A DNA stretch of 64,000 nucleotides from JAEUMY01 sp033764435 (GTDB taxonomy: Bacteria; Pseudomonadota; Gammaproteobacteria; Burkholderiales; Usitatibacteraceae), in the NCBI GenBank assembly GCA_033764435.1, contig JANRIX010000009.1, forward strand, positions 4,940-68,939, in the 5' to 3' direction. Shown here piece by piece: positions 55,066 through 63,327 of the stretch (its first letter is position 1; each line of letters starts with the position of its first letter). A program made the position numbers and the translations under genes. The notes under the pieces are model-generated. The model saw nothing but the letters and a program-made list of their open reading frames with translations. It did no database searches and was not told the DNA's origin.

Positions 55066-55350
55066 ATGACCACCACCTCTCTGAAACTCCCTGAAGATGT
55101 GAAGCAAAGCGCCATCGCCGCCGCCGAACGGCAGGGCGTGACCCCGCATGCATTCATGGTCGATGCCATCCGCACGGCTGCCCATGCCGCCGAGCTGCGT
55201 GCCGCCTTTGTCGCGCAGGCTGTTGAAGCGCGTGACGAAGCATTGAAGACTGGACTGGGCTATGACGCCGCAGAGGTACATGCCTACGTCCGCGCCCGAA
55301 TACAAGGGAAAAAGGCAGCCAAACCAAAGGCCAAGTCTTGGCGCGGTTGA
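55066..55350 (+). CDS. Ribbon-helix-helix antitoxin (CopG/ParD-like)
   Basis: 94 residues: a short N-terminal ribbon (TTTSLKLPEDVKQSAIAAAE) with the following helices typical of RHH proteins, and a C-terminal part (AVEARDEALKTGLGYDAAEV) that would wrap the toxin. ATG 55066 is chosen over GTG 55057. It overlaps the toxin gene by 13 bases, the usual antitoxin-toxin arrangement. It probably represses its own promoter. Confidence 0.8.
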   Translation: MTTTSLKLPEDVKQSAIAAAERQGVTPHAFMVDAIRTAAHAAELRAAFVAQAVEARDEALKTGLGYDAAEVHAYVRARIQGKKAAKPKAKSWRG

Positions 55351-55637
55351 TTTACACGAAGCGGGCGCAGAACGACATCGAGCGCCTTGCAGACTTTCTT
55401 GCAGATGTCGACCCGCACGCAGCCCTTGCCACGTTTGACCTGATCGCGGAAGCGATGTTGATTCTCTGCAATCACCCGCTTATCGGTCGCCAAGTCGAAT
55501 TGGGGCTTCGAGAGCTGGTGATTTCTCGTGGACGCAGCGGCTATGTGGCGCTATACAGCTACGAAGAACGAGAGGATGTGGCGCTGATTCTTGCGATTCG
55601 CCATCAGCGGGAATCCGGCTACGCCAGCGCCTTCTGA
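55338..55637 (+). CDS. ParE/RelE-superfamily toxin
   Basis: About 99 residues: LIYTKRAQNDIERLADFLAD, HPLIGRQVELGLRELVISRG, GYVALYSYEEREDVALILAI and a final RHQRESGY, matching the ParE/RelE toxin fold. It starts with TTG (55338 or 55347) inside the antitoxin gene. ParE members poison gyrase and RelE members cut mRNA; which applies is not decided by the sequence. It converges on hemH with a palindrome copy between. Confidence 0.82.
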   Translation: MARLIYTKRAQNDIERLADFLADVDPHAALATFDLIAEAMLILCNHPLIGRQVELGLRELVISRGRSGYVALYSYEEREDVALILAIRHQRESGYASAF

Positions 55638-55644
55638 TTGCATT

Positions 55645-55656
55645 GCGAATATTCGC
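55645..55656. repeat. GCGAATATTCGC palindrome copy 22
   Basis: Exact 14-mer copy in the 28-base convergent gap between the toxin gene and hemH. Confidence 0.97.
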
Positions 55657-55665
55657 AGCGAGAAC

Positions 55666-56781
55666 CTAGGAAGACGCACCAATCGCTTTCGCGCGCTGCG
55701 ACTGCTCTGCCAGGCGCTTCTCCGCCGCATCTTTGTCGAATTCAGGGCTGACCCACCCCACCAGATTCTCCAGCGCCACCTGCTTCAGCGCATGGATGAA
55801 CGGCTCGCTGTCGTTCGCCACCTGCAGGTAGTTGAACGCCTTGCCACCCGCTTCCAGGAAGGTTTCCTTGGCTTCCATGGCGATTTCCTCCAGCGTTTCC
55901 AGGCAGTCGGCCGCGAATCCGGGGCAGATGATGTCGACGCGCTCGGTGCCGGCATGTCCCAACTTTTCCAGTGTGGCGTCAGTGTAGGGCTGCAGCCACA
56001 CCGCCCGGCCGAAGCGTGACTGAAAGGTGACCACGTAGTCGTCCTTGCCCAAGCCAAGCTGCTCCGCGATCAGGCGCGCGGTCTTGTAGCACTCGCAGTG
56101 GTACGGATCACCCTTGTCCAGGTGAAAGCGCGGCAGGCCGTGGAAGGTCATGACCAGCTTGTCGGTCTTGAAGTTGGGGCGGCCGATTTTCATCCAGTGC
56201 GCCAGCAGGTTTTTCACGATGGCGTCGATGTAGGCCGGGTGGTCGTGGAAATTGCGCACCACGCGGATGCCCGGGACATTGCGAATATTCGCAAGCACGC
56301 GGCCCACCTCGTCCATGACCGTGCCGGTGGTCGATGAGGCGTATTGCGGATAGAGCGGCAGAATCAGGATGCGGTCGCAATGCTTCGCCTTCAGCGCATC
56401 GATGCCGGACTGGATGCTGGGATTGCCATAGCGCATCGCATGCTCCACCACCAGCGGGCTCTTGATCGCCTCGCCCAGATAGCCGCGCAAGAGTTGCGTC
56501 TGGCGCTCCGTGTACACCCGAAGCGGCGAGCCTTCTTTCATCCAGATGGTCTGGTACTTCGCCGCGGTCTTGGCCGGACGGACATTCAAGATGATGAGGT
56601 TGAGGATCAGCCACCAGATCGGCTTGGAAATTTCCACCACGCGCGGGTCGGAGAGGAATTCCTTGAGGTAGCGACGCACGGCGCTGGCCGTCGGCGCATC
56701 CGGCGTGCCGAGGTTGACCATGAGGATGCCGGTCTTGAGCTGCGAGCCGTGCTGGAAGGGGGGTTCGGATCGGAAGGGCAT
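55666..56781 (-). CDS. hemH: Ferrochelatase
   Basis: 371 residues: GILMVNLGTPDAPTASAVRR, YLKEFLSDPRVVEI, ILPLYPQYASSTTGTVMDEV, the catalytic histidine in LVMTFHGLPRFHLDKGDPYH, VTFQSRFGRAVWLQPYTDAT, and VDIICPGFAADCLETLEEI with the acidic proton path. Inserts iron into protoporphyrin IX. It follows hrcA on the same strand across a repeat-filled 111-base gap. ANIR at 56281 is a palindrome copy. Confidence 0.96.
   Translation of the reverse strand: MPFRSEPPFQHGSQLKTGILMVNLGTPDAPTASAVRRYLKEFLSDPRVVEISKPIWWLILNLIILNVRPAKTAAKYQTIWMKEGSPLRVYTERQTQLLRGYLGEAIKSPLVVEHAMRYGNPSIQSGIDALKAKHCDRILILPLYPQYASSTTGTVMDEVGRVLANIRNVPGIRVVRNFHDHPAYIDAIVKNLLAHWMKIGRPNFKTDKLVMTFHGLPRFHLDKGDPYHCECYKTARLIAEQLGLGKDDYVVTFQSRFGRAVWLQPYTDATLEKLGHAGTERVDIICPGFAADCLETLEEIAMEAKETFLEAGGKAFNYLQVANDSEPFIHALKQVALENLVGWVSPEFDKDAAEKRLAEQSQRAKAIGASS
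56281..56292. repeat. GCGAATATTCGC palindrome copy 23
   Basis: Exact 14-mer copy in hemH, read as ANIR. Confidence 0.97.
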
Positions 56782-56810
56782 GTGATTGGGGGGGGCGGAA
56801 GGCGGTAGGC

Positions 56811-56885
56811 GGGAGGCGGAAGGCGGAAAAGTTGGGTGAGCGCTGAGCCGGGAGTCCGCCTCCCTCCTCCCGCCTTCCGCCTCCC
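56811..56885. repeat. Inverted repeat of GGCGGAA-type units between hrcA and hemH
   Basis: GGGAGGCGGAAGGCGG (56811-56826) pairs perfectly with 56870-56885 across a 43-base loop. Further GGCGG(A/T)A units precede the left arm from about 56791 and CCGCCTCCCTCCT precedes the right arm. Its design (tandem short units forming two arms) resembles the dnaK-dnaJ gap element. Confidence 0.85.
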
Positions 56886-56892
56886 TAAGAGT

Positions 56893-57906
56893 TCAGTGCT
56901 GCGAAAGCGCCGACGACAGCAGTTTCGCCGTGATGTCGACAATGGGAATGACGCGCTCGTACGCCATGCGGGTGGGGCCGATGACACCGACGGTGCCGAC
57001 GACAACGCCGTCGACCTCATAGGGCGCGGTGACCACGCTCATCTCGTCCAGCGGCACCAGCTCGGACTCGCCGCCGATGAAAATCTTGACGCCCTGGCTG
57101 TTCTGGCTGGCGTCGAGGATTTCCATGAGCTGCGTCTTTTGCTCGAAGACATTGAAGAGCTTTTTCAACGACGCCATGTTGGACGACAGGTCGTTGCTGT
57201 CCAGCAGATTGCGCTCGCCGGTCACCACCACGCCCGACGAATCCGAACCCTGGCCGCGTGCTTCGACCAGTGCCGCCATGAGGGTGGATACGTCCCGGTG
57301 CAGTTGCGACAGCTCACCCTTGACCCGCTCGCGCAGCTGGTCGAAGTCCATGCCCGCGTAGTGCTGGTTGATGTAATTGGCCGCCTCAACCAGTTGCGAT
57401 GGCGAATACACCTTGTCGCTGAACAGAATGCGGTTCTGCACATCACCGTTGGTGGCAACGATGATGAGCAGGACGCGCTTCTCCGAGAGCGGGATGAATT
57501 CGACATGCTTCAGCCCCACGCCTTGTATGCGCGGCGCCAGGACCACGCCGGCGAAATGGGTGAGGTCGGACAAGAGGTGGGACGCGGCCGCCACCACCTG
57601 GCGGGGATCGTCCGGCCTGATTTGTTCGGCCAGCTGCACACGCTCGATCTCGTGCAGCGGCTGGATGGTCATCAGCGTGTCGACGAAAATGCGATAACCC
57701 TTTGGCGTGGGGACGCGGCCGGCGGAGGTGTGCGGGCTGGCGATGAAGCCCATCTCCTCCAGATCCGCCATGACGTTGCGGATGGAGGCGGGCGAGAGTT
57801 CCAGCCCGGAAATCTTGGACAGTTGCCGCGAGCCGACAGGCTGGCCGTCGGCGATATAGCGCTCGACGAGGATTTTGAGGAGATTCTGGGCGCGGTCGCT
57901 GAGCAT
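56893..57906 (-). CDS. hrcA: Heat-inducible transcription repressor HrcA
   Basis: 337 residues: N-terminal winged helix (RAQNLLKILVERYIADGQPV, SKISGLELSPASIRNVMADL), SPHTSAGRVPTPKGYRIFVD, a GAF-like dimerisation region and an HrcA C-terminal segment (PYEVDGVVVGTVGVIGPTRM). It represses genes with CIRCE operators; no CIRCE element was found in this window, so its targets (usually groESL) lie elsewhere. The start is ATG 57906, with 57915 possible. Confidence 0.94.
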   Translation of the reverse strand: MLSDRAQNLLKILVERYIADGQPVGSRQLSKISGLELSPASIRNVMADLEEMGFIASPHTSAGRVPTPKGYRIFVDTLMTIQPLHEIERVQLAEQIRPDDPRQVVAAASHLLSDLTHFAGVVLAPRIQGVGLKHVEFIPLSEKRVLLIIVATNGDVQNRILFSDKVYSPSQLVEAANYINQHYAGMDFDQLRERVKGELSQLHRDVSTLMAALVEARGQGSDSSGVVVTGERNLLDSNDLSSNMASLKKLFNVFEQKTQLMEILDASQNSQGVKIFIGGESELVPLDEMSVVTAPYEVDGVVVGTVGVIGPTRMAYERVIPIVDITAKLLSSALSQH

Positions 57907-58093
57907 GGGCCTCATTCTACAAAACTCCGATACCTGTTGGGACCGATCTGCGGTTGCAAGGCTTGTGAGCGGGGGCCGATCAACCGTGAATCCGCTCGTT
58001 CTGCGCGCAAATCGACCACGCGTTGCGGAAATTTGTTCCGTCCCGTCCTCCCGGGATGGCGAATTGGCCATTCCTTCTGGTTACAATCGGGCC

Positions 58094-58972
58094 ATGACTC
58101 GAAATTCCCGTTATGCCCGCGTCGCCGTGGTCGGCAAGCCTGATGGCGGCCAGATCCGCCATTCCGTGCAGACCCTGCTCACGTTGCTGCGCGCCCGCGG
58201 CGTCCATGTGCTCATGGATCCTCGCACCGCCCGCAACGCCGACGTGAAGCCCGACGCCGAATTCGACCTGGCCGACAGCGGCAGTGGCGCCGACCTGGTC
58301 ATCGCCGTCGGCGGTGACGGCACGCTGCTGGCGGCCGCCCGCTCCGTCGCCCGGCATCGCGTGCCCATCATCGGCATCAATCTCGGCCGGCTGGGCTTCC
58401 TGACCGACATTCCGGCCGATGCGCTGGAAGACATGGTTGGCAAGGTGCTGGATGGCCGTGCCCAGGTCGAGCGCCGGCTGATGCTGCAGGGTGCCGTGCT
58501 TCGCGACGGCAAGCCGATTTTCGAGGCGGTTGCGCTGAACGACGTCGTCGTCTCCCGCGGCGCCATGGGCAGCATGATCGAGTACTCGGTGGACGTGAAT
58601 GGCGAGTTTGTCTATTCCGTCCGAGCCGATGGCCTCATCATCGCCACGCCGACCGGGTCGACGGCCTATGCCCTGTCCGCCGGGGGGCCGATCCTGCATC
58701 CCAGTCTGCCGGCCATCGCGCTGGTGCCGATCTCGCCGCACACCCTGTCCAACCGGCCGGTGGCCATCCCGAGCGACTCGGTGATCGAAGTGACGCTCAT
58801 CCGCGGTGAAAACTCGCGGGTCAATTTCGACGTGCAGGGCTATTTCGATCCGTTGCCTGAGGACGTGATCAAGGTCTCGGTGGCGCCCGATCCGGTCTTG
58901 CTGCTGCATCCGGAAAGCTATTCCTACTACAACATGCTGCGTTCCAAGATGCACTGGAACGAGCTCAACTGA
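58094..58972 (+). CDS. nadK: NAD kinase
   Basis: 292 residues: the GGDGT motif in LVIAVGGDGTLLAAARSVA, IIGINLGRLGFLTDI, ALNDVVVSRGAMGSMIEYSV, and TPTGSTAYALSAGGPILHPS. Phosphorylates NAD to NADP. Divergent from hrcA; recN follows after 23 bases, the classic hrcA/nadK/recN cluster. Confidence 0.96.
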   Translation: MTRNSRYARVAVVGKPDGGQIRHSVQTLLTLLRARGVHVLMDPRTARNADVKPDAEFDLADSGSGADLVIAVGGDGTLLAAARSVARHRVPIIGINLGRLGFLTDIPADALEDMVGKVLDGRAQVERRLMLQGAVLRDGKPIFEAVALNDVVVSRGAMGSMIEYSVDVNGEFVYSVRADGLIIATPTGSTAYALSAGGPILHPSLPAIALVPISPHTLSNRPVAIPSDSVIEVTLIRGENSRVNFDVQGYFDPLPEDVIKVSVAPDPVLLLHPESYSYYNMLRSKMHWNELN

Positions 58973-58995
58973 TTCAAGAAGGATCCGGTCGAGCC

Positions 58996-60732
58996 ATGCT
59001 GCGCTTTCTCAGTCTGCGTGACTTTGTCATCGTCGATGCGCTGGACCTCGAGTTCCGCGCCGGCTTCACGACGCTCACCGGCGAGACCGGGGCGGGCAAG
59101 TCCATTCTCATCGACGCGCTCTCGCTGGCGCTGGGTGCCCGCAATGACGCCATGGTCGTGCGGCCGGGGGCTGCACGTGCGGAAATTTCCGCCGACTTCG
59201 ACGCCGCAAGCCGTGCCGACGTGACCGCCTGGCTGGAGGAGAACGCGTTTGCCGATGAGGGCGCCTGCCTGCTCCGCCGGGTCATCGACGACGGCAACCG
59301 TTCGCGCGCCTTCATCAACGGCCGCCCGGCCACGCTCACCCAGTTGCGTGACCTGGGCGGGCTGCTGCTGGACATTCACGGCCAGCACGAACACCAGCGT
59401 CTGCTCTCCCGTGACGCCCAGCTTGCCCTGCTGGATGACTACGCCGGCACGCAGGAGCGGGTGAAGCAGACGGCCGCCGCCTGGCGCGCCTGGCAGGCCG
59501 CTGCCGATGCCCGCGCCGCCCGCGAGGCCAACGACGCCCGCTCGGCGCGCGAGCGCGAGGAACTCGCTTGGCAGCTGAACGAACTCTCCGCGCTCGGTTT
59601 CAATGCCGCCGCCTGGGAAGACTTGCAGGCGGAACACGCGCGGCTCGCCAATGCGGCGACACTCATCGAGTCTGCCCAGCGCGCGCTGGATGCCATCGAT
59701 GGCGATGGCGCGCTGGCCAGTCAGGCCGACGAGGTGCTGGGCGGGCTGAAGCGCGCCACCGACACCGATCCCGCGTTGAAGCCCGCGCAGGAGCTGGTCG
59801 AGTCTGCTGGTGTGCATCTGGCCGAGGCGGCGCATCACCTGCGCCAGTATCTCGCCCGGCTGGAGGTGGACCCCAAGCGGCTGGAAGAGGTCGACGGCCA
59901 GCTCGCCGCCGTGCATGGCGCCGCGCGCAAGTACCGCGTCGAGCCCATCGGCATTCCCGCGCTCATCGAGGACAAGCAGGCCCGCTTCAATGCGCTCGGC
60001 GGCGACAGCTCGCTCGAAGACCTGAAAGCCCGCGAGGCGGCGGCCGAACGCGAATATTCGCAAGTGGCCGACAAGCTCTCGCGTGAACGCGCCGCCGCAG
60101 CCAAGCGATTCGGCGCGGAAGTCACCGCCACCATGCAGACGCTGGCCATGGAGGGCGGCCGCTTCGAAGTCGGGCTGGCATCGTGCCCGCCAACCGCGCA
60201 TGGCAACGAGCATTGCGAATATTCGGTGGCCGCACATGCCGGCCAGGCCGCCGGGCCGCTTGCCCGGGTCGCCTCGGGCGGCGAGCTGTCGCGCATCAGC
60301 CTCGCCATCCAGATGCTCGCCTCGACCCGCGCCGGCGTGCCGACGTTGATTTTTGATGAAGTCGATGCCGGCATCGGTGGTCGCGTGGCTGAAATCGTCG
60401 GCAAGCTGCTGGCCGAGCTCGCCTCGCGCCATCAGGTGCTGTGCGTCACCCATCTGCCGCAGGTGGCAGCCTGTGCCGACCAGCAGTATCGCGTCGTGAA
60501 GGAAACGCGCGGCCAGTCCGCCGCCAGCCGCATCGAGATCCTCGACGGTGGCGAGCGCATCGAGGAAATCGCCCGCATGCTGGGCGGCATTCACATCACC
60601 GCGGCCACGCGTCAGCACGCGGAAGAGATGCTGGGCAATGCGCGCCGCAGTACAGCTCCGACGGCAGCGCTGCGGACGCCGCCGCCCGCAGCGCGCACTC
60701 GCAAGGAAAAAGTGGGTGAGCGCGCCAGCTGA
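58996..60732 (+). CDS. recN: DNA repair protein RecN
   Basis: 578 residues, SMC-like: Walker A LTGETGAGKSILIDAL at the N-terminus, a coiled-coil middle rich in Ala/Glu/Arg (about 150-370), the ABC signature in LARVASGGELSRISLAIQML, and Walker B VPTLIFDEVDAGIGGRVAEI. Acts in double-strand break repair. It is SOS-controlled in E. coli, but no clear LexA box is seen directly upstream here. Palindrome copy 24 (REYSQ) and a one-mismatch copy at 60215 (CEYS) fall in the coiled-coil and adjacent region. It overlaps the patatin gene by 17 bases. Confidence 0.95.
   Translation: MLRFLSLRDFVIVDALDLEFRAGFTTLTGETGAGKSILIDALSLALGARNDAMVVRPGAARAEISADFDAASRADVTAWLEENAFADEGACLLRRVIDDGNRSRAFINGRPATLTQLRDLGGLLLDIHGQHEHQRLLSRDAQLALLDDYAGTQERVKQTAAAWRAWQAAADARAAREANDARSAREREELAWQLNELSALGFNAAAWEDLQAEHARLANAATLIESAQRALDAIDGDGALASQADEVLGGLKRATDTDPALKPAQELVESAGVHLAEAAHHLRQYLARLEVDPKRLEEVDGQLAAVHGAARKYRVEPIGIPALIEDKQARFNALGGDSSLEDLKAREAAAEREYSQVADKLSRERAAAAKRFGAEVTATMQTLAMEGGRFEVGLASCPPTAHGNEHCEYSVAAHAGQAAGPLARVASGGELSRISLAIQMLASTRAGVPTLIFDEVDAGIGGRVAEIVGKLLAELASRHQVLCVTHLPQVAACADQQYRVVKETRGQSAASRIEILDGGERIEEIARMLGGIHITAATRQHAEEMLGNARRSTAPTAALRTPPPAARTRKEKVGERAS
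60050..60061. repeat. GCGAATATTCGC palindrome copy 24
   Basis: Exact copy in recN, read as REYSQ; flanks C/A. The last exact copy in the window. Confidence 0.97.
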
Positions 60733-62020
60733 TCTGTCCGTGCAGACGACGCCTGCGCCGGGCTTGCCACCATCCCCGGTCGGCCGGAATGCGCTGGTGC
60801 TCACCGGCGGCGGCGCGCGCGCGGCCTATCAGGTCGGCGTCCTCATGGCGGTCAAGGAAGTGCTGGGCAATCCGCGCACCAATCCGTTCCCCATCATCTC
60901 AGGCACCTCGGCGGGTGCCATCAATGCCGCCGTGCTGGCCATGCATGCGGACGATTTCTCCGCTGCGGTGGATCGGCTCTACCAGGTGTGGAGCAACTTT
61001 CATCCCAGCCATGTCTATCGCAGCGACCCGGCCGGCGTGTTCGCCAACTCGGCCTACTGGATCGGCGCCTTGCTGTTTGGCGCGCTGGTAAAGGACGACA
61101 AAGTCTCGCTCTTCGACAACGAACCGTTGCGCGGGCTGCTGCAAAAGGAGATCGATTTTGGCCGCATCGGCAGCCACATTGATGCCGGCCACCTGCGCGC
61201 GTTCTCCGTCACGGCATCCGGCTACACCTCCGGCCAGAGCTGCACGTTCTTTCAGGGTGCGCCGGACGTGGAAGGCTGGAAGCGCTCGCAGCGCGTCGGC
61301 ATCGCCAGCAAGCTGCGGGTCGATCACCTCATGGCCTCGGCCGCGATTCCGTTCGCGTTTCCCGCCATCAAAGTCAACCGCGAGTATTTCGGCGACGGCT
61401 CGATGCGCCAGATGGCGCCGGTGAGCCCGGCGTTGCACCTCGGCGCGGACCGCGTCTTTGTGGTCGGCACAGCCAAGCTCAAGAAAGAGTTGCCGCAGCG
61501 GATCAGCGGCCACACCTATCCGTCGCTCGCCCAGATCGCGGGCCATGCGATGTCCAGCATCTTCCTCGACACCCTGGTCGTGGACCTGGAGCTCCTGGCC
61601 CGCATCAACACCACCATCATGCTGGTCGACCCAGCGAAGCTGCGCGAGTCCGGCATGCCGCTGCATCACGTCGATGTCTGTGTCGCCTGCCCGACCCAGT
61701 CGCTGGATCAACTGGCACCGAAGTACGTCGGCAACCTGCCGTGGGCCATCCGCTTCCTGCTCCGCTCCATCGGCGCCATGCGGAAGGGCGGCGCTACCCT
61801 GGCGTCATACATGCTCTTCGACAAGGATTACTGCCAGGCGCTCATCCGCATGGGCTACGACGACACGCTGGCCAATCGCGACGACATCAAACTCTTCTTC
61901 GATCCCAACGCCCGCCCCAATCCCATGACCCTGCCGCAGAACAACTACGACCCCACGCGTACGGCGACCTTCGATTCGCCGCTCACGCCCCCATCTGCCC
62001 CCACGGCACACGCCGCATGA
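60716..62020 (+). CDS. Patatin-like phospholipase
   Basis: 434 residues starting at GTG 60716 after AAGGAAAAAGTGG. The oxyanion loop is LVLTGGGARAAYQVGVLMAV, the nucleophile is Ser65 in ISGTSAGAINAAV, and the catalytic aspartate lies in YFGDGSMRQ. A DUF3336-like N-terminal domain is absent; the C-terminal half contains ADRVFVVGTAKLKKELPQR. Predicted acyl hydrolase of phospholipids, cytoplasmic or membrane-peripheral. It overlaps recN upstream and the thioesterase downstream (ATGA). Confidence 0.9.
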   Translation: MSAPADLSVQTTPAPGLPPSPVGRNALVLTGGGARAAYQVGVLMAVKEVLGNPRTNPFPIISGTSAGAINAAVLAMHADDFSAAVDRLYQVWSNFHPSHVYRSDPAGVFANSAYWIGALLFGALVKDDKVSLFDNEPLRGLLQKEIDFGRIGSHIDAGHLRAFSVTASGYTSGQSCTFFQGAPDVEGWKRSQRVGIASKLRVDHLMASAAIPFAFPAIKVNREYFGDGSMRQMAPVSPALHLGADRVFVVGTAKLKKELPQRISGHTYPSLAQIAGHAMSSIFLDTLVVDLELLARINTTIMLVDPAKLRESGMPLHHVDVCVACPTQSLDQLAPKYVGNLPWAIRFLLRSIGAMRKGGATLASYMLFDKDYCQALIRMGYDDTLANRDDIKLFFDPNARPNPMTLPQNNYDPTRTATFDSPLTPPSAPTAHAA

Positions 62021-62460
62021 GCCGGCCGCAACCCAACCCGCGCAGCCACTATCGCGCGTTTCTGACGCTCACCACGCGCTGGGCGGACAACGACGCCTAC
62101 GGGCATCTCAACAATGTCGTGTACTACGAGTTCTTCGACACGGCGGTGAACCAGTTGCTGATCGAAGCCGGCGTCCTGGATATCGCGGCCAGTCCCGTGA
62201 TCGGCCTCGTCGTCGAGACCCACTGCAACTACTTCAGCTCGCTCAAGTATCCGCAGAAAGTGGAAGCCGGCGTGCGCGTTGCGCAGCTCGGCAATTCCAG
62301 CGTGCGGTACGAGATCGGCTTGTTCGCCGAAGGCAGCGAGACCGCTGCGGCGCAGGGGCATTTCGTGCACGTCTATGTCGATCGGGCGACGCAGAAGTCG
62401 GTGGCGATTCCGGGGGCGACGCGGGCGGTGTTGGAAGGGTTGATGACCACTTTCGACTGA
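62017..62460 (+). CDS. Hotdog-fold acyl-CoA thioesterase
   Basis: 147 residues: TTRWADNDAYGHLNNVVYYE with the catalytic aspartate, then VIGLVVETHCNYFSSLKYPQ and VEAGVRVAQLGNSSVRYEIG, typical of 4-hydroxybenzoyl-CoA/YbgC-type thioesterases. The start overlaps the patatin stop by 4 bases, so the two may act together on acyl chains. It is the last clearly core gene before the mobile right end. Confidence 0.9.
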   Translation: MSRPQPNPRSHYRAFLTLTTRWADNDAYGHLNNVVYYEFFDTAVNQLLIEAGVLDIAASPVIGLVVETHCNYFSSLKYPQKVEAGVRVAQLGNSSVRYEIGLFAEGSETAAAQGHFVHVYVDRATQKSVAIPGATRAVLEGLMTTFD

Positions 62461-62535
62461 ACTTAGGCTCTCTTTACTGAGTAGGAGGTTGCAGGCTAAG
62501 CGTATGCAATCATCACGGCCGGGCTTGCGCAGGTG

Positions 62536-62555
62536 CCAAAATGGTACCAAAATGG
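62536..62555. promoter_or_regulatory. Direct repeat CCAAAATGG x2, probable antitoxin operator
   Basis: CCAAAATGG occurs at 62536-62544 and 62547-62555, separated by TA, which creates a central TGGTACCA palindrome. It lies 26 bases before the antitoxin start, as expected for an RHH antitoxin autoregulatory site. Confidence 0.65.
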
Positions 62556-62581
62556 TGGCTCAACAATCAGTTGGAGCAGCC

Positions 62582-62827
62582 ATGCCTACGACCGTTACCC
62601 TCAAGGGTGTTCCAGACGCGGTGTATGAACGCCTCAAGGAGTCCGCGTCCGCCAACCACAGAAGTTTGAACAGCGAGATCATCGCGCGCCTGGAAGCGCA
62701 GCTACTGCCCCAGCGCACTTCGGCCATGGAGCACCTGACGGCCATCAGGGCAATTCGCGCCCGACTGAACAAGGCATCGTTTACCCATGCCGACATTGAT
62801 CGCATAAAGCGTCAGGGGCGGTCGTGA
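62582..62827 (+). CDS. FitA/Arc-type ribbon-helix-helix antitoxin
   Basis: 81 residues: the N-terminal ribbon PTTVTLKGVPDAVYERLKES, then ANHRSLNSEIIARLEAQLLP, closely like FitA-type antitoxins, with a C-terminal tail (FTHADIDRIKRQGRS) that would block the PIN active site. ATG 62582 is chosen by the family N-terminus. Its stop overlaps the toxin start (GTGA). Likely autoregulated through the direct repeat at 62536-62555. Confidence 0.9.
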   Translation: MPTTVTLKGVPDAVYERLKESASANHRSLNSEIIARLEAQLLPQRTSAMEHLTAIRAIRARLNKASFTHADIDRIKRQGRS

Positions 62828-63219
62828 TCGTTGTCGATGTGAACGTCCTTGCGTACCTGCTGATTCCTGGCCGGTACACGAAAAGCGCCGAGAACTTGCT
62901 GGAGGCAGATGCGCAGTGGGCTGCTCCGCGCTTGTGGCGCAGCGAATTGCGCAACATTCTCGCGACCTACGTTCGTTCGAAGTTGATGGAACTGGCAGAT
63001 GCTTCCGCACTGTTCCAGCGCGCCAGCGTGCTCATCGGGCCTGAGGAATACGAGGTGGAGACAAGCGACGTTCTTCGCCTGTCCAAGGTAAGCGGATGTT
63101 CGGCGTACGACTGTGAATACATCGCGCTTGCTGATTATTTGGATGTCAAGCTGGTGACGGCAGATGCGAAGCTTGCAAAGGCGTTTCAGGCGCGCGCGGT
63201 TTTGCTTTCTGATGTCTGA
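62824..63219 (+). CDS. PIN-domain ribonuclease toxin (VapC/FitB-like)
   Basis: 131 residues starting with GTG: the first metal-binding Asp5 is in MIVVDVNVLAYLLIPG, a conserved glutamate in LWRSELRNIL, and further acidic residues in SAYDCEYIALADYLDVKLVT and the final TADAKLAKAF. This is the VapC/PIN layout, expected to cut RNA unless held by the antitoxin. Its stop codon lies inside the core-like end of the attC-like site at 63214-63327, so it touches the integron array edge. Confidence 0.9.
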   Translation: MIVVDVNVLAYLLIPGRYTKSAENLLEADAQWAAPRLWRSELRNILATYVRSKLMELADASALFQRASVLIGPEEYEVETSDVLRLSKVSGCSAYDCEYIALADYLDVKLVTADAKLAKAFQARAVLLSDV

Positions 63220-63327
63220 CGATTGAGTTGACCGGCACGCAACTGCATTGCGCTTCGAGAAGTATGCTTCCGCGCTCGGCTCGCGACGCAATGAAGTTGC
63301 GGGTCCGTGCCGAACGACCTGTTAGGC
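63214..63327 (-). other. attC-like integron recombination site (large)
   Basis: A 114-base imperfect palindrome. On the minus strand it starts with the inverse core GCCTAAC (63327-63321) and ends with GTCAGAC (63220-63214), one base off the GTTRRRY core. The arms contain CGGCAC (63233-63238) matching GTGCCG, and GCAACTGCATTGCG matching CGCAATGAAGTTGC with one mismatch plus a 6-base bulge. The stop codon of the DMP19-like gene lies in the inverse core, as is common in gene cassettes. Confidence 0.65.

Noticed and set aside
62463..62499. Third attC site upstream of the FitA-like gene (CTTAG...CTAAG)
   Set aside because: Cores deviate from GTTRRRY and the inner arms do not pair; mentioned only as a possible relic.
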